This document shows, piece after piece, positions 15,135 through 24,128 of a DNA stretch of 64,000 nt (position 1 is its first letter; each line of letters opens with the position of its first letter). The stretch is taken from NCBI GenBank assembly GCA_016124615.1, contig WGNF01000002.1:1-64000 (forward strand). Reading direction: 5' to 3'. The notes below the pieces were generated by a model that made no database searches, was not told the DNA's origin, and saw only the letters and a list, made by a program, of their open reading frames with translations. This stretch comes from Paracoccaceae bacterium (GTDB lineage Bacteria; Pseudomonadota; Alphaproteobacteria; Rhodobacterales; Rhodobacteraceae). The translations under genes were made by a program, and so were the position numbers.

Positions 15135-16280
15135 CGCGGTGGTGGCATCGGCCGCCCCTGCCTCGCCCTGCGCGGGCCAGAACACGCCCGCGCCCGTCAC
15201 CGTCAGGTCGGCCGAGGGCAGCACGTAATCGACACGCAGGCTGCCCGGCTGGCCCGGCCTGTCCCACAGCACGGTGGGGCGGCCGGGGTCGCCGACATGG
15301 CCCGCGTTCAGGGGCAGCAGCGCCGCCTCATAGGCGCCCGTGCTGGTTGGCGCGGGGTCGGTCAGGCGCGGATCGGCAAGCAACGCGCGGATGGCTTCAT
15401 GCCGACCTTCGCCATCGTCGGGGTCGAGGTTGGCATCGCCCAGCAGCACGAAGGGCCCGATCGGCGGCGGCATCGGCAGGCGGCCCGCCAGCAGCACCTG
15501 CCAGAATGCGATCTGGTCGTGGTTGCGTTGGCCGTTGCGGTCTTCCGGCCCGTCGAACAGCGGCGGGCTGGCAGCGAAGGCCAGCAGGTGCAGGGGCCTG
15601 CCGTTCGGGCGGGTCAGCACCACATCCCAGGCGCCCGTCTCGGCCAGCCGCAGGATGTCCCTGGCGCCCGGCGGCGGCATCGCCGCATCAAACCCCGCCC
15701 CCGGCAGATCGCGCCACAGGACGGCCGACAGATCGCGTGAGGCCGCCGCATCGACCGGCAGCCGCGACAGGATCGCCATCCCGCCCTGCCCGGCGAAGGC
15801 GCCGAACCCCTGCGCATCGCCGGGGCCGCCCAGCCGCCCGTCGCCGTCCAGATCAAGGCCCGTCGGCATCCCGGTATTGGGCCGGGGTGCATATCTGTAC
15901 GGATAGACCGCCCCCGCCTGCGCCAGCCGGTCGGCATAGGCCGACAGCGCGGCCTGCCCGTAATCCCAGTCGAAGCCGGTCAGCAGAATCACATCGGGGT
16001 TCACCCGCGCGATCACCGCGATGGAGGCCGCGACCTGTGCATCCTTGCCAGCGGTGATGGCCTGCAACAGCAGCGCCGGGCCCTTGCGCGACAGCTCGAC
16101 CGTGTAGGTCGCGATCCGCAGCGGCGCCGCAAAAGCGGCCCCGGCCAGCAGCCAGATCAGACCGGCTGCAACGATCCGGCCCCGGCGGCGCGGTTCTGAC
16201 GGCGCTTTTCGCGGATCATGTCGGCGATGCGGCCCATCGCGATGCCGCGCATGAAAAGAGAGGCGGGAAGGAAAGCCCAT
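15093..16280 (-). CDS. Exported endonuclease/exonuclease/phosphatase-family protein
   Basis: The ORF has 395 codons. A hydrophobic export signal ends GLIWLLAGAAFAAPL, after which the mature part starts LRIATYTVELSRKG. EEP-fold landmarks are NPDVILLTGFDWD, LLLGDANLDPDDGEGR-like (FVLLGDANLDPDD), VDYVLPSADL and a final SRHRLVWVDL (catalytic His region). Members cleave phosphodiester or phosphoester bonds; a periplasmic or secreted nuclease/phosphatase is likely. The only ATG in frame upstream of the signal is at 16280, 124 bp inside the preceding gene, giving a long Arg-rich n-region, so the true start may be a rare codon nearer the signal. The 3' end overlaps the convergent epimerase gene by 42 bp. 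Confidence 0.75.
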   Translation of the reverse strand: MGFPSRLSFHARHRDGPHRRHDPRKAPSEPRRRGRIVAAGLIWLLAGAAFAAPLRIATYTVELSRKGPALLLQAITAGKDAQVAASIAVIARVNPDVILLTGFDWDYGQAALSAYADRLAQAGAVYPYRYAPRPNTGMPTGLDLDGDGRLGGPGDAQGFGAFAGQGGMAILSRLPVDAAASRDLSAVLWRDLPGAGFDAAMPPPGARDILRLAETGAWDVVLTRPNGRPLHLLAFAASPPLFDGPEDRNGQRNHDQIAFWQVLLAGRLPMPPPIGPFVLLGDANLDPDDGEGRHEAIRALLADPRLTDPAPTSTGAYEAALLPLNAGHVGDPGRPTVLWDRPGQPGSLRVDYVLPSADLTVTGAGVFWPAQGEAGAADATTASRHRLVWVDLDLP

Positions 16281-17092
16281 GCCGAGATTGTCCAGATCAG
16301 CGTCTGCGGCGACTCAAGCGTGATCGGCTGAAGCGACGTCGCAGCCGCCTGCACCACGGCCGGAACCAGAAATGGCAGCAGAAACCCTAACGCAATGTTA
16401 AAGCGGGCATCGCGTTCGAGCCGCGCGACAACATCGCCACCCACCGTCGGATCGAACGTGGGCAGGTTGACCCAGACGTTGAAGGCGCCGTGGTTGGCGG
16501 GCCAGCGGAACACCTTCAGCACGACGACAAAGATCGACAGCATCAACAGCGAGATCAGATAGGCCATGCCGGCCGCGGTGCGCACCAGATCGACATGCGC
16601 GGCGGGCGTGTCGACGGGCAGCATCAGCGTGATCAGCCGCACCGGGCTATAGGGAATGTCGATCGCGTGGCCGATCACGGCCCCGATGGCCTGCACGAAA
16701 GCGGCGAAGGGCGTCGGGTCGTCATGGCCGCGGCAGATCACCGTCAGCAGAAAGACGGTGAGAAAGAGCGAGATGAAGCGGATGCGGTTGAACGGCGGGG
16801 CATAGCGGAACTCGATCAGCCCCGGATAGGCCGAGGCATATTCGGAAAACGTCAGCGCGCCCGCAAAGATGGCAATGAAAGCAACGGCTTGTGTTACATC
16901 CGTGCTGTCGCCGGGCAACAGCAGGGCTGGCGTGGCCAGCAAGACAACAATCAACAGGGCGCGAACAATCGCACCGGGAACCCTTTGGACCACCGCTCTT
17001 TTTCCCTCAACCCGGACGGGGGAGGTGCGATGCCACCCCCTTGTTCCTAGTCGGTCGCGCCAATTGTGGCGCATCGCCTCAAACGTGCCCAA
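16157..17092 (-). CDS. Conserved multi-pass membrane protein, unknown
   Basis: 311 residues with about six hydrophobic helices (AIVRALLIVVLLATPALLL; AVAFIAIFAGALTFSEY; IRFISLFLTVFLLTVICRG; MAYLISLLMLSIFVVVLKVF; FLLPFLVPAVVQAAA; the last near 270). The C-terminus is basic (REKRRQNRAAG). I recall this type as a conserved hypothetical of the Rhodobacteraceae but know no function. An alternative start at the next Met (17074, MRHNW) is possible. It overlaps the start of the EEP-family gene and may be co-transcribed with it. Confidence 0.7.
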   Translation of the reverse strand: MGTFEAMRHNWRDRLGTRGWHRTSPVRVEGKRAVVQRVPGAIVRALLIVVLLATPALLLPGDSTDVTQAVAFIAIFAGALTFSEYASAYPGLIEFRYAPPFNRIRFISLFLTVFLLTVICRGHDDPTPFAAFVQAIGAVIGHAIDIPYSPVRLITLMLPVDTPAAHVDLVRTAAGMAYLISLLMLSIFVVVLKVFRWPANHGAFNVWVNLPTFDPTVGGDVVARLERDARFNIALGFLLPFLVPAVVQAAATSLQPITLESPQTLIWTISAWAFLPASLFMRGIAMGRIADMIREKRRQNRAAGAGSLQPV

Positions 17093-17197
17093 GTTTTGCC
17101 TTCTTTCACGCAGTCGATCAATGCCTTGTTAAGAACGTTCTTTCGCTACGGCGTTTTGAGGGAGAATCTGTCGCTACTTTGCATCAATTTGGTGTCG

Positions 17198-17225
17198 AAA
17201 AAGGGGCCGCCCGCCGGGCGACCCC
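17198..17225 (-). terminator. Intrinsic terminator after leuD
   Basis: On the minus strand GGGGTCGCCCGGCGGGCGGCCCC is followed directly by TTTTT, a GC-rich hairpin plus T-run located 22 bp past the leuD stop. Confidence 0.8.
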
Positions 17226-17246
17226 TTCCAGCACGGCGCGCCGGGC

Positions 17247-17852
17247 TTAGACCCAGGGCCGCTGCAACTCGGCCTTGGCCTCGTAACTGTCGATGGACTT
17301 GGCCTTTTCCAGCGTCAGGCCGATGTCGTCCAACCCGTTCAGAAGGCAATGCTTCTTGAATTGGTCGACATCGAAGGCAAAGCTTTGCCCGTCCGATGTC
17401 GTAACCGTCTGGCCTTCAAGATCCACCGTGATCCGCGCATTGGCGCCCTTGCGGGCGTCCTCCATCAGCACATCCACCGCCTCTTTCGGCAAGGCGATCG
17501 GCAGGATGCCGTTCTTGAAGCAGTTGTTGAAGAAGATGTCGGCAAAGCTGGTGGAAATCACGCAGCGGATGCCGAAATCCAGCAGCGCCCAGGGCGCATG
17601 TTCGCGCGACGAGCCGCAGCCGAAGTTTTCGCCCGCCACGATGATCTCGGCGTGGCGATACGCGGGCTGGTTCAGCACGAAGCCGGGAATCTCGGCCCCG
17701 TCCAGCGTATAGCGCATCTCATCGAACAGGTTCTTGCCAAGGCCGGTGCGGGCGATGGTCTTCAGGAACTGCTTGGGGATGATCATGTCGGTGTCGATGT
17801 TGACCAGCGGCATGGGGGCCGCAACGCCGGTCACTTTGGTGAACTTTTCCAT
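17247..17852 (-). CDS. leuD: 3-isopropylmalate dehydratase small subunit
   Basis: 201 residues, normal LeuD length. With LeuC it isomerises 2-isopropylmalate to 3-isopropylmalate in leucine synthesis. Motifs are [17 protein letters not shown], the family signature [15 protein letters not shown], and [20 protein letters not shown]. The ATG at 17852 overlaps the leuC stop (TGATG), so translation is coupled for equal subunit supply; the ORF track includes one extra GTG codon. A strong terminator follows. Confidence 0.97.
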   Translation of the reverse strand: MEKFTKVTGVAAPMPLVNIDTDMIIPKQFLKTIARTGLGKNLFDEMRYTLDGAEIPGFVLNQPAYRHAEIIVAGENFGCGSSREHAPWALLDFGIRCVISTSFADIFFNNCFKNGILPIALPKEAVDVLMEDARKGANARITVDLEGQTVTTSDGQSFAFDVDQFKKHCLLNGLDDIGLTLEKAKSIDSYEAKAELQRPWV

Positions 17853-19270
17853 CACGCATCCTCCCCCATCATTTCCCGCACATCGGTCAGATGCCCGGTG
17901 ATCGCCGCCGCCGCCGCCATCGCGGGGCTGAGCAGGTGCGTGCGACCGCCACGACCCTGACGGCCCTCGAAGTTGCGGTTGCTGGTCGCCGCGCAGCGTT
18001 CACCCGGCGAGAGCTGGTCGGGGTTCATGGCGAGGCACATGGAGCAGCCCGCCAGCCGCCATTCCATCCCGGCGTCGATGAAGATCTGGGCCAGCCCCTC
18101 TTCTTCCGCCTGCGCGCGCACGAGGCCCGAACCGGGCACCACCATCGCCCGCACCCCCGGCGCGATGTGCTTGCCCTTCAAGACCGCCGCCGCCGCCCGC
18201 AGATCCTCGATGCGGCCGTTGGTGCAGGACCCGATGAACACCGTGTCGATCTTGATGTCGGTCAGCTTGGTGCCCGGCTTCAGGCCCATGTAGTCGAGCG
18301 AGCGCTGCGCCGCCTCGACCTTGCCGCCGTGGAAGTCTTCCGCGGCAGGCACCACACCGGTGATCGGCAGCACATCCTCGGGGCTGGTGCCCCAGGTCAC
18401 GACGGGGGCGATATCCTCGCCCCGCAGCGTCACCACCTTGTCGAAATGGGCGCCGTCGTCGGTGAAGAGGGTTTTCCAGTAGGCCAGCGCGGCCTCCCAG
18501 GTCGCACCCTTCGGCGCATGGGGGCGGCCCATGACGTAGGCAAAGGTCTTTTCGTCCGGCGCGATCAGGCCGGCGCGGGCGCCGCCCTCGATCGCCATGT
18601 TGCAGACGGTCATGCGGCCTTCCATCGACAGCTCGCGGATCGCCTGGCCACAGTATTCGATGACATGGCCGGTGCCGCCCGCGGTGCCGGTGGCGCCGAT
18701 CACCGACAGGGTGATGTCCTTGGCGGTGACGCCGGGGCGGAGGCTCCCGGTGATTTCCACCTTCATGTTCTTCGACTTCTTCTGGATCAGCGTCTGGGTG
18801 GCCAGAACATGTTCGACCTCGGAGGTGCCGATGCCATGCGCCAGCGCGCCAAAGGCGCCGTGGGTGGCGGTGTGCGAATCGCCGCAGACCACCGTCATGC
18901 CGGGCAACGTCCAGCCCTGTTCCGGGCCGACGATATGCACTATGCCCTGCCGCACATCGGACACCGGGTAGTAGACCACCCCGAAGTCCTTGGCGTTCTT
19001 GTCGAGCGCCTCGACCTGAATGCGGCTTTCCTCGTTGTCGATGTGGGTGTCGCGCCCGGCGGTGGTGGGCACGTTATGGTCGGGCACGGCGATGGTCTTT
19101 TCCGGCGCGCGCACCTTGCGGTGGGTCATGCGCAGGCCCTCGAAGGCCTGGGGCGACGTGACCTCGTGCACGAGGTGACGGTCGATATACAGCAGGCAGG
19201 TGCCGTCTTCGGACTGGTCGACGACGTGGTCGTCCCAGATCTTGTCATAGAGGGTACGGGGAGCGGACAT
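17852..19270 (-). CDS. leuC: 3-isopropylmalate dehydratase large subunit
   Basis: 472 residues, normal for LeuC. The aconitase-family large subunit holds a [4Fe-4S] cluster; visible cluster Cys motifs are [17 protein letters not shown] and [11 protein letters not shown]. Other landmarks are [12 protein letters not shown] at the N-terminus, VPDHNVPTT and [20 protein letters not shown]. Forms an operon with leuD (TGATG overlap). The 247-bp divergent region with mscS holds the promoter; no convincing leucine-rich leader peptide is seen. Confidence 0.97.
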   Translation of the reverse strand: MSAPRTLYDKIWDDHVVDQSEDGTCLLYIDRHLVHEVTSPQAFEGLRMTHRKVRAPEKTIAVPDHNVPTTAGRDTHIDNEESRIQVEALDKNAKDFGVVYYPVSDVRQGIVHIVGPEQGWTLPGMTVVCGDSHTATHGAFGALAHGIGTSEVEHVLATQTLIQKKSKNMKVEITGSLRPGVTAKDITLSVIGATGTAGGTGHVIEYCGQAIRELSMEGRMTVCNMAIEGGARAGLIAPDEKTFAYVMGRPHAPKGATWEAALAYWKTLFTDDGAHFDKVVTLRGEDIAPVVTWGTSPEDVLPITGVVPAAEDFHGGKVEAAQRSLDYMGLKPGTKLTDIKIDTVFIGSCTNGRIEDLRAAAAVLKGKHIAPGVRAMVVPGSGLVRAQAEEEGLAQIFIDAGMEWRLAGCSMCLAMNPDQLSPGERCAATSNRNFEGRQGRGGRTHLLSPAMAAAAAITGHLTDVREMMGEDA

Positions 19271-19517
19271 GGCTCAATCTCTCGCGGAATGGGGAAATTC
19301 GGGTCAGGCGACGTGGCGCGCAGACGCGCGCGGGCACCCGATCAGAGTCGGGCGAGAACGGAGCAGGTCGCCCCGTAAAAGCGCCAAGGCAGGCGGGCGC
19401 GGTCGCCGATGTCGAAAAAGCGCAGCATGGCACCGTGAATACAGCGCCGGAGCCTTGCCCGCAAGGCCGCTGGCATGCCCTCGCGGAATGGTGCAGGCTT
19501 GCAGGAAAGGGAGGGGC

Positions 19518-20828
19518 ATGGACCAGCTGCAACCGATCAGCCAGACCGCCGCGGGTCTGGCGTCGCAGATCATCGCGATTCTGCACGGTCTGGTGCTGCC
19601 CGCACGGCTTGACCAGCTGCTGCTGCTGGCTGCACTCGTCGCGGCAGCGCATCTCATCGGGCGCTATGGCGGGCGGCGGCTATACCGCTGGATGAAGACG
19701 CTGGCGGGCCATCCGAAATGGCAGCTTCGGGCGCTTCTGGTCATCCGGCAGCGGCTGACCGGGCTGGCCTTCGTGGTGCTGGCCTGGGTCAGCGTTGGCG
19801 TCGTTGCAGAGATTACCCCCTTCCCGTCGCGCCGCTATGTGCTGACGGTCGCCGCCACCCTGGCCACCGGCTGGCTGGTGGTGGCCTTTGCCGGCCCGGT
19901 GATCCGTAACCGCTTCCTGCGGCGGCTGGTGACATGGGGCGCATGGACCTATGTGACGCTGCATATCCTCGGGCTGGTCGCATCGACCTCGGCCTTTCTT
20001 GACGAGTTCGCGATCGACCTTGGCGGCTTTCACCTGTCGGCACTGGCGATCCTGAAGGCGCTGGTGGTGACTGGCATCCTGATCGCGGGCGCGCGCTTTC
20101 TGTCGCAGACGGCCACGGCCAACCTGAGCAAGAACGAAGACCTGTCACCCTCGATGCGGGTGTTGTCGGTGAAGCTGTTGCAGGTCGTGCTGTACGGATC
20201 GGCCTTCTTCATCGGGTTGAAGGCGGTGGGCTTCGATCTGACCGGGCTGGCGGTGCTGTCGGGCGCGATCGGCGTGGGGCTTGGCTTTGGCTTGCAAAAG
20301 GTGGTGTCGAACCTCGTCTCGGGGGTCATCATCCTGCTGGACAAGTCGGTAAAGCCCGGCGACGTCATCAGCCTGGGCGAAACCTTCGGCTGGATCGAGG
20401 CGCTGGGGGCCCGCTATGTCTCGGTCGTCACACGCGACGGCAAGGAATACCTGATCCCGAACGAAGACCTGATCACCGGGCAGGTGGTAAACTGGTCGCA
20501 TTCCAACGATTTCGTCCGGCTCGACATCTTCTTTGGCGCCGCCTACGGCGACGATCCCCATGTGGTGCGCAAGATTGCGGTGGATGCCTGCCGCAGCGTG
20601 CGGCGGGTGCTCAAGACCCGCTCGCCGGTGTGCCACATCGTCGGCTTCGGCGACAGTTCGGTGAACTACATCCTGCGGTTCTGGATCAGGGACCCGACCG
20701 AGGGGCTGACCAACGTGCGCGGCGACGTTTATCTGGCGCTGTGGGACGCGTTCAAGGAAAACGGCGTCAGCATCCCCTTCCCGCAGCGCGAGGTGCGGGT
20801 TCTGGGCGACACCCCGCTGCACGATTGA
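19518..20828 (+). CDS. MscS-family mechanosensitive channel
   Basis: 436 residues. Several N-terminal membrane helices (residues about 15-215) precede the pore helix and MscS beta domain: LSGAIGVGLGFGLQKVVSNL (family TM3 signature), DKSVKPGDVISLGETFGWIE, YLIPNEDLITGQVVNWSHSN, and a C-terminal alpha/beta domain ending IPFPQREVRVL. It releases solutes on hypo-osmotic shock through the inner membrane. I use the ATG at 19518 after AAAGGGAGGGG; the ORF-track start 83 codons upstream adds an Arg-rich string unlike the family. Divergent from leuC. Confidence 0.92.
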   Translation: MDQLQPISQTAAGLASQIIAILHGLVLPARLDQLLLLAALVAAAHLIGRYGGRRLYRWMKTLAGHPKWQLRALLVIRQRLTGLAFVVLAWVSVGVVAEITPFPSRRYVLTVAATLATGWLVVAFAGPVIRNRFLRRLVTWGAWTYVTLHILGLVASTSAFLDEFAIDLGGFHLSALAILKALVVTGILIAGARFLSQTATANLSKNEDLSPSMRVLSVKLLQVVLYGSAFFIGLKAVGFDLTGLAVLSGAIGVGLGFGLQKVVSNLVSGVIILLDKSVKPGDVISLGETFGWIEALGARYVSVVTRDGKEYLIPNEDLITGQVVNWSHSNDFVRLDIFFGAAYGDDPHVVRKIAVDACRSVRRVLKTRSPVCHIVGFGDSSVNYILRFWIRDPTEGLTNVRGDVYLALWDAFKENGVSIPFPQREVRVLGDTPLHD

Positions 20829-21007
20829 TCCGGGGCGCTGAGTCCTCCGCGCCACTGATTTGAACCGAGTCAAGCCGAAGCCCCCAGCACGCTTGCGCTT
20901 TGTGAAGCTTTCATGGAGAAATGCGCGACTTTCCGCGCATGGGGCGCGGGGCCGGGGCTGCCGCCACACAGCGGCCCGGACCGACCAAGACAGGACGCCC
21001 GCCGCCG

Positions 21008-21538
21008 ATGATCCCGCTTCCCGCCCTGCGCGCTGCCGTTGTCGCCCTTGCCGTGGCGGCCGCGTCGTCTGGCACCGCCGGGACCTTTGCCGATCCGCTG
21101 GCCGCCGACCCGGCCGCGGTGCGCGTCGCGCTGACGCTGCCGCCCGGCTTTGCCGTGCTGCCCGGATCGGCCGAACTGCGGATGAGCGCCACCAACAACA
21201 AGACCGGCGAAACCGCCACCGCCGCCGATGCGCTTGCGGCGACCGAGACGCCGACGCAAGGCGTGACGTTGGCACTGGCCACGCCCGCAACGGCGCAACT
21301 TTCGGCGCTGGAGGCTACGGTGGCCAGCTGGCGCGCGGCCCATGCCAACCCGCAGGCACAGATCACGGTGACCTTCACCCCCTGCCGCACCAGCCCGATG
21401 GCCGATCCGGCGGGGCCCATCAGCCTGACGCTGACGCTTTCGCCGGGCGGCACCCGGTTCGCGCTGGTGCAGCCCGGCACGACGCTGGCGGGCTACCTGC
21501 CGGGCGGCGCCGCCACGATCGAGGCTTGCCCCGGCTAA
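21008..21538 (+). CDS. Small exported protein, unknown
   Basis: 176 residues. An N-terminal signal peptide (LRAAVVALAVAAASSGTAGTF) is followed by a Thr/Ala-rich globular part with a single Cys pair (FTPCRTSPM; IEACPG), perhaps a disulfide. I prefer the ATG at 21008 because it opens the signal peptide; the ORF-track ATG at 20921 adds 29 low-complexity residues. The stop overlaps the end of the convergent TetR gene by four bases. No family recognised; periplasmic location is inferred from the signal. Confidence 0.65.
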   Translation: MIPLPALRAAVVALAVAAASSGTAGTFADPLAADPAAVRVALTLPPGFAVLPGSAELRMSATNNKTGETATAADALAATETPTQGVTLALATPATAQLSALEATVASWRAAHANPQAQITVTFTPCRTSPMADPAGPISLTLTLSPGGTRFALVQPGTTLAGYLPGGAATIEACPG

Positions 21539-22155
21539 CGCACCCCGTAGCGGGCCAGAAACATCTCGACGGCACCATTGATGGTGCGATCCAGATCGCG
21601 CGGCGCACAGGCGGCCTTGTTGCCAAAGATCATCCGGGCATGAATGTCGGCCTTGCAGAGTTCGGCGAACTGGTCGGCGGCAAGGTCGATGTCGTCGATC
21701 TTCAGCTCACCGCGCGTCGTTGCGGCGCGCAGATAGGCCGACAGACGTTCCCGCACCAGAAGCGGGCCGGATTCGTAGAAGGCACGGCCCAGTTCCGGAA
21801 ACCGGTCGCTTTCGGCCACGCAGATGCGGAACATGCGCTGACCGAAATCCGAGGTGACGAAGGCCGCCAACCGGCGCGCGGCGGCCGTCAGCACCTCGCG
21901 CGGCGTGGCGGTCATGTCGGTCAACTGGATCGCGGCGGCGGCCTGCCGCAGGCACTCCGATCGCGCCACTTCCAGAAACAGCAGCCGCTTGTCGGGCACA
22001 TAGCTGTAAAGCGTGGCCTTCGACACGCCCGCCTCACGCGCGATGTCATCGACGCTGGCGCCTTCGAAACCGTCGCGCAGAAACACCGTTCGGGCGCCTT
22101 CCAGCACCTGATCGTACTTCCGACCGCGCTTCACGCCTGCCACTGCAATGGCCAT
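21535..22155 (-). CDS. TetR-family transcriptional regulator
   Basis: 206 residues from the ATG at 22155 (MAIAVAGVKRGRK), preceded by GGGGGACTAAACCGG. The N-terminal TetR HTH (about 12-58) is clear: ARTVFLRDGFEGASVDDIAR, EAGVSKATLYSYVPDKRLLF. The C-terminal ligand domain (AefR-like: FGQRMFRICVAESDRFPELG) is helical. Divergent from mbfA, but the mbfA promoter has an Irr-type box, so this protein may regulate itself or a distant target. Confidence 0.88.
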   Translation of the reverse strand: MAIAVAGVKRGRKYDQVLEGARTVFLRDGFEGASVDDIAREAGVSKATLYSYVPDKRLLFLEVARSECLRQAAAAIQLTDMTATPREVLTAAARRLAAFVTSDFGQRMFRICVAESDRFPELGRAFYESGPLLVRERLSAYLRAATTRGELKIDDIDLAADQFAELCKADIHARMIFGNKAACAPRDLDRTINGAVEMFLARYGVR

Positions 22156-22262
22156 CCGGTTTAGTCCCCCCGGTCGGGAGCATAAACCGTTCAGTTCAGT
22201 CGGGGCAAGCATGACGCTTGCCGCATGTTGTCACGTCTTGCAGTTTGCCGTGTGACTGCTAG

Positions 22263-22279
22263 TTTAGAAACATTCTAAG
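22263..22279. promoter_or_regulatory. Irr-type iron control element (ICE) before mbfA
   Basis: TTTAGAAACATTCTAAG matches the published Irr-box consensus TTTAGAAnnnTTCTAAA except for the last base. The core TTAGAA-ACA-TTCTAA (22264-22278) is a perfect inverted repeat. It ends 14 bp upstream of the preferred mbfA start, so Irr binding would repress mbfA under low iron. Confidence 0.75.
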
Positions 22280-22292
22280 CATGGAGCCCCGC

Positions 22293-23270
22293 ATGATCCC
22301 CGGTGTATCGAGCCGCCGCCGTTTCTCCGACCTGACCGAACAGGAGATTCTCGCGCTCGCCATCTCGTCCGAAGAGGATGACGCGCAGATCTATCGCAGC
22401 TATGCGCAGCGGTTGCGGGCAGAGTTTCCGGCTTCGGCCGCGATCTTCGACGGCATGGCGACAGAAGAAGACGGCCACCGCCGCCGCCTGATCGAACTGC
22501 ATCAGGCCCGGTTCGGCGAGGTCATTCCGCTGGTCCGGCGCGAACATGTGGCAGGCTTCTACGCGCGCCGCCCGGTCTGGCTGGTCAAGAACCTTTCGCT
22601 CGACACGATCCGCGACGAAGCCGCCGCGATGGAACGGCAGGCCGAGGCGTTCTACACCCGCGCCGCCGCCAACACGCAGGACGCCCCCACCCGCAAGCTG
22701 CTGGGCGATCTGGCCGCCGCCGAGGCGGGCCATACCCACAAGGCCGAGGAACTGACCGGCCAGCACCTTGACGCCGACACCCGCGAAGAGGAAAACCGCG
22801 CCGCCAAGCGGCAGTTCATCCTGACCTGGGTGCAACCGGGGTTGGCCGGGCTGATGGACGGGTCGGTTTCCACCCTCGCGCCGATCTTCGCCACCGCCTT
22901 CGCCACCCACAACTCCCACACCACGCTGCTGGTCGGCTTGGCGGCCGCCGTCGGCGCCGGCATCTCGATGGGCTTCACCGAAGCCGCGCATGACGATGGC
23001 GTGCTGTCCGGGCGCGGCTCGCCGATCAAGCGCGGCCTCGCCTCGGGCGTCATGACCGCTGTCGGGGGCCTTGGCCACGCGCTGCCCTATCTGCTGCCGG
23101 AATTCTGGACGGCGACCATCATCGCCATGATCGTGGTGTTCTTCGAACTTTGGGCAATCGCCTGGATCCAGAACAAGTTCATGGAAACGCCATTCTTCCG
23201 CGCCGCCTTGCAAGTCGTCGTCGGCGGTGCTCTCGTCTTCGCGGCGGGGGCGCTGATTGGCGCGGGCTGA
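22293..23270 (+). CDS. mbfA: Membrane-bound ferritin MbfA (ferritin-like plus VIT1 domain)
   Basis: 325 residues. The N-terminal ferritin-like/rubrerythrin domain (about 10-150) has repeated acidic helix motifs (ISSEEDDAQIYRSYAQRL; MATEEDGHRRRLIELH; AAAEAGHTHKAEEL). The C-terminal part (about 165-325) is a VIT1/CCC1-type membrane domain (PGLAGLMDGSVSTLAPIFAT; GAGISMGFTEAAHDDG). MbfA proteins in related bacteria export iron and protect against iron/peroxide stress. I prefer the ATG at 22293 because GGAG lies six bases upstream; the ATG at 22281 has none and directly follows the Irr box. Regulation by Irr is inferred from that box. Confidence 0.9.
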   Translation: MIPGVSSRRRFSDLTEQEILALAISSEEDDAQIYRSYAQRLRAEFPASAAIFDGMATEEDGHRRRLIELHQARFGEVIPLVRREHVAGFYARRPVWLVKNLSLDTIRDEAAAMERQAEAFYTRAAANTQDAPTRKLLGDLAAAEAGHTHKAEELTGQHLDADTREEENRAAKRQFILTWVQPGLAGLMDGSVSTLAPIFATAFATHNSHTTLLVGLAAAVGAGISMGFTEAAHDDGVLSGRGSPIKRGLASGVMTAVGGLGHALPYLLPEFWTATIIAMIVVFFELWAIAWIQNKFMETPFFRAALQVVVGGALVFAAGALIGAG

Positions 23271-23296
23271 TCCGCTCGCGTCGCGCGGGAGGGCGC

Positions 23297-23995
23297 ATGT
23301 ATCACAAGGACGATCTGGGCTATCGCCCGCTGCCGCTGCCCGACCGGGTGCATATGAACGACGCCGACTCGCTCGCCGCCGCCGAGCGGTTTCGCGACCA
23401 TATGCGGCGGCGCCATTCGGTGCGCGATTTCGCCCCGACGCCGGTCGCCGAGGCGGTCATCGCCGCCTGCATCGCCGCGGCCGGGTCGGCCCCCTCGGGC
23501 GCCAACCACCAGCCCTGGCATTTCGTGGCGATCGCGGATCCGGCGATCAAGGCCCGCATCCGTGCCGCCGCCGAAGAGGAAGAGCGGGTGTTTTACGCTG
23601 GCGGCGCGGGCGACGAATGGCTGCGCGCGCTGGAACCGATCGGCACCGGCACCGCCAAGCCGCATCTGGATATCGCGCCCTGGCTGATCGTGGTCTTCGC
23701 GCAGCGCTGGGGCGCCACGAAGGACGGAACCCGCTACAAGAACTACTACGTTCCCGAAAGCGTCGGGATCGCCACCGGCTTTCTGATTGCCGCGATCCAC
23801 CATGCCGGGCTGGTCTGTCTGGAACACACACCGAACCCGATGAAGTTCCTGCCGGAGCTTTGCGGCCGCCCGGCGTCGGAAAAGCCGGTGATGATCCTGC
23901 CCGTCGGCTACCCGGCCGAGGCTGCCACCGTGCCCGCCGCCGCCAAGATCAAGAAGCCGCTGACCGAGATCATGACGGTGATGCGCGCGCCCTGA
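23297..23995 (+). CDS. Nitroreductase-family flavoprotein, iodotyrosine-deiodinase-like
   Basis: 232 residues. FMN-dependent nitroreductase fold: RRHSVRDFAPTPV at the FMN phosphate site, APSGANHQPWHFVAI, then ESVGIATGFLIAAIHHAGL and the tail LPVGYPAEAATVP. The order RIRAAAEEEE...FYAGGAGDEWL and LEHTPNPMKFL resembles the iodotyrosine deiodinase subgroup, which performs reductive dehalogenation of halotyrosines or related flavin chemistry. Start chosen at the ATG at 23297 after GGGAGGGCGC. First of a same-strand series running to 29338. Substrate unknown. Confidence 0.85.
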   Translation: MYHKDDLGYRPLPLPDRVHMNDADSLAAAERFRDHMRRRHSVRDFAPTPVAEAVIAACIAAAGSAPSGANHQPWHFVAIADPAIKARIRAAAEEEERVFYAGGAGDEWLRALEPIGTGTAKPHLDIAPWLIVVFAQRWGATKDGTRYKNYYVPESVGIATGFLIAAIHHAGLVCLEHTPNPMKFLPELCGRPASEKPVMILPVGYPAEAATVPAAAKIKKPLTEIMTVMRAP

Positions 23996-24026
23996 CGCGC
24001 GGGCCCTTGCCCTTTCTGGCGGGGGC

Positions 24027-24093
24027 AAATATCCCCAGCGGAGGTTTGAAGTTTCTTCCGCGAAAGAGATTCTTGCCTCCGGCGGGGATATTT
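24027..24093. repeat. Imperfect 18-bp inverted repeat forming a long hairpin
   Basis: AAATATCCCCAGCGGAGG (24027-24044) pairs with CCTCCGGCGGGGATATTT (24076-24093) at 16 of 18 positions, with further pairing in the 31-bp centre. Sequences of the CGGCGGGGATATTT type recur between genes in Rhodobacterales, as I recall. It may act as a terminator or mRNA stabiliser between the nitroreductase and AEC genes. Confidence 0.6.
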
Positions 24094-24128
24094 TCGCCAA
24101 GATGAATGCCAAGAGGGGGCGCGTAGCG

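Noticed and set aside
17891-19378. A 495-codon plus-strand ORF opposite leuC
   Set aside because: Antisense shadow of leuC with no recognisable motif.
19271-19517. Small ORF upstream of leuC as a leucine attenuator peptide
   Set aside because: A 28-codon frame (MLRFFDIGDRARLPW...) exists but has scattered, not clustered, Leu codons, and no clear alternative-hairpin/terminator set was seen.
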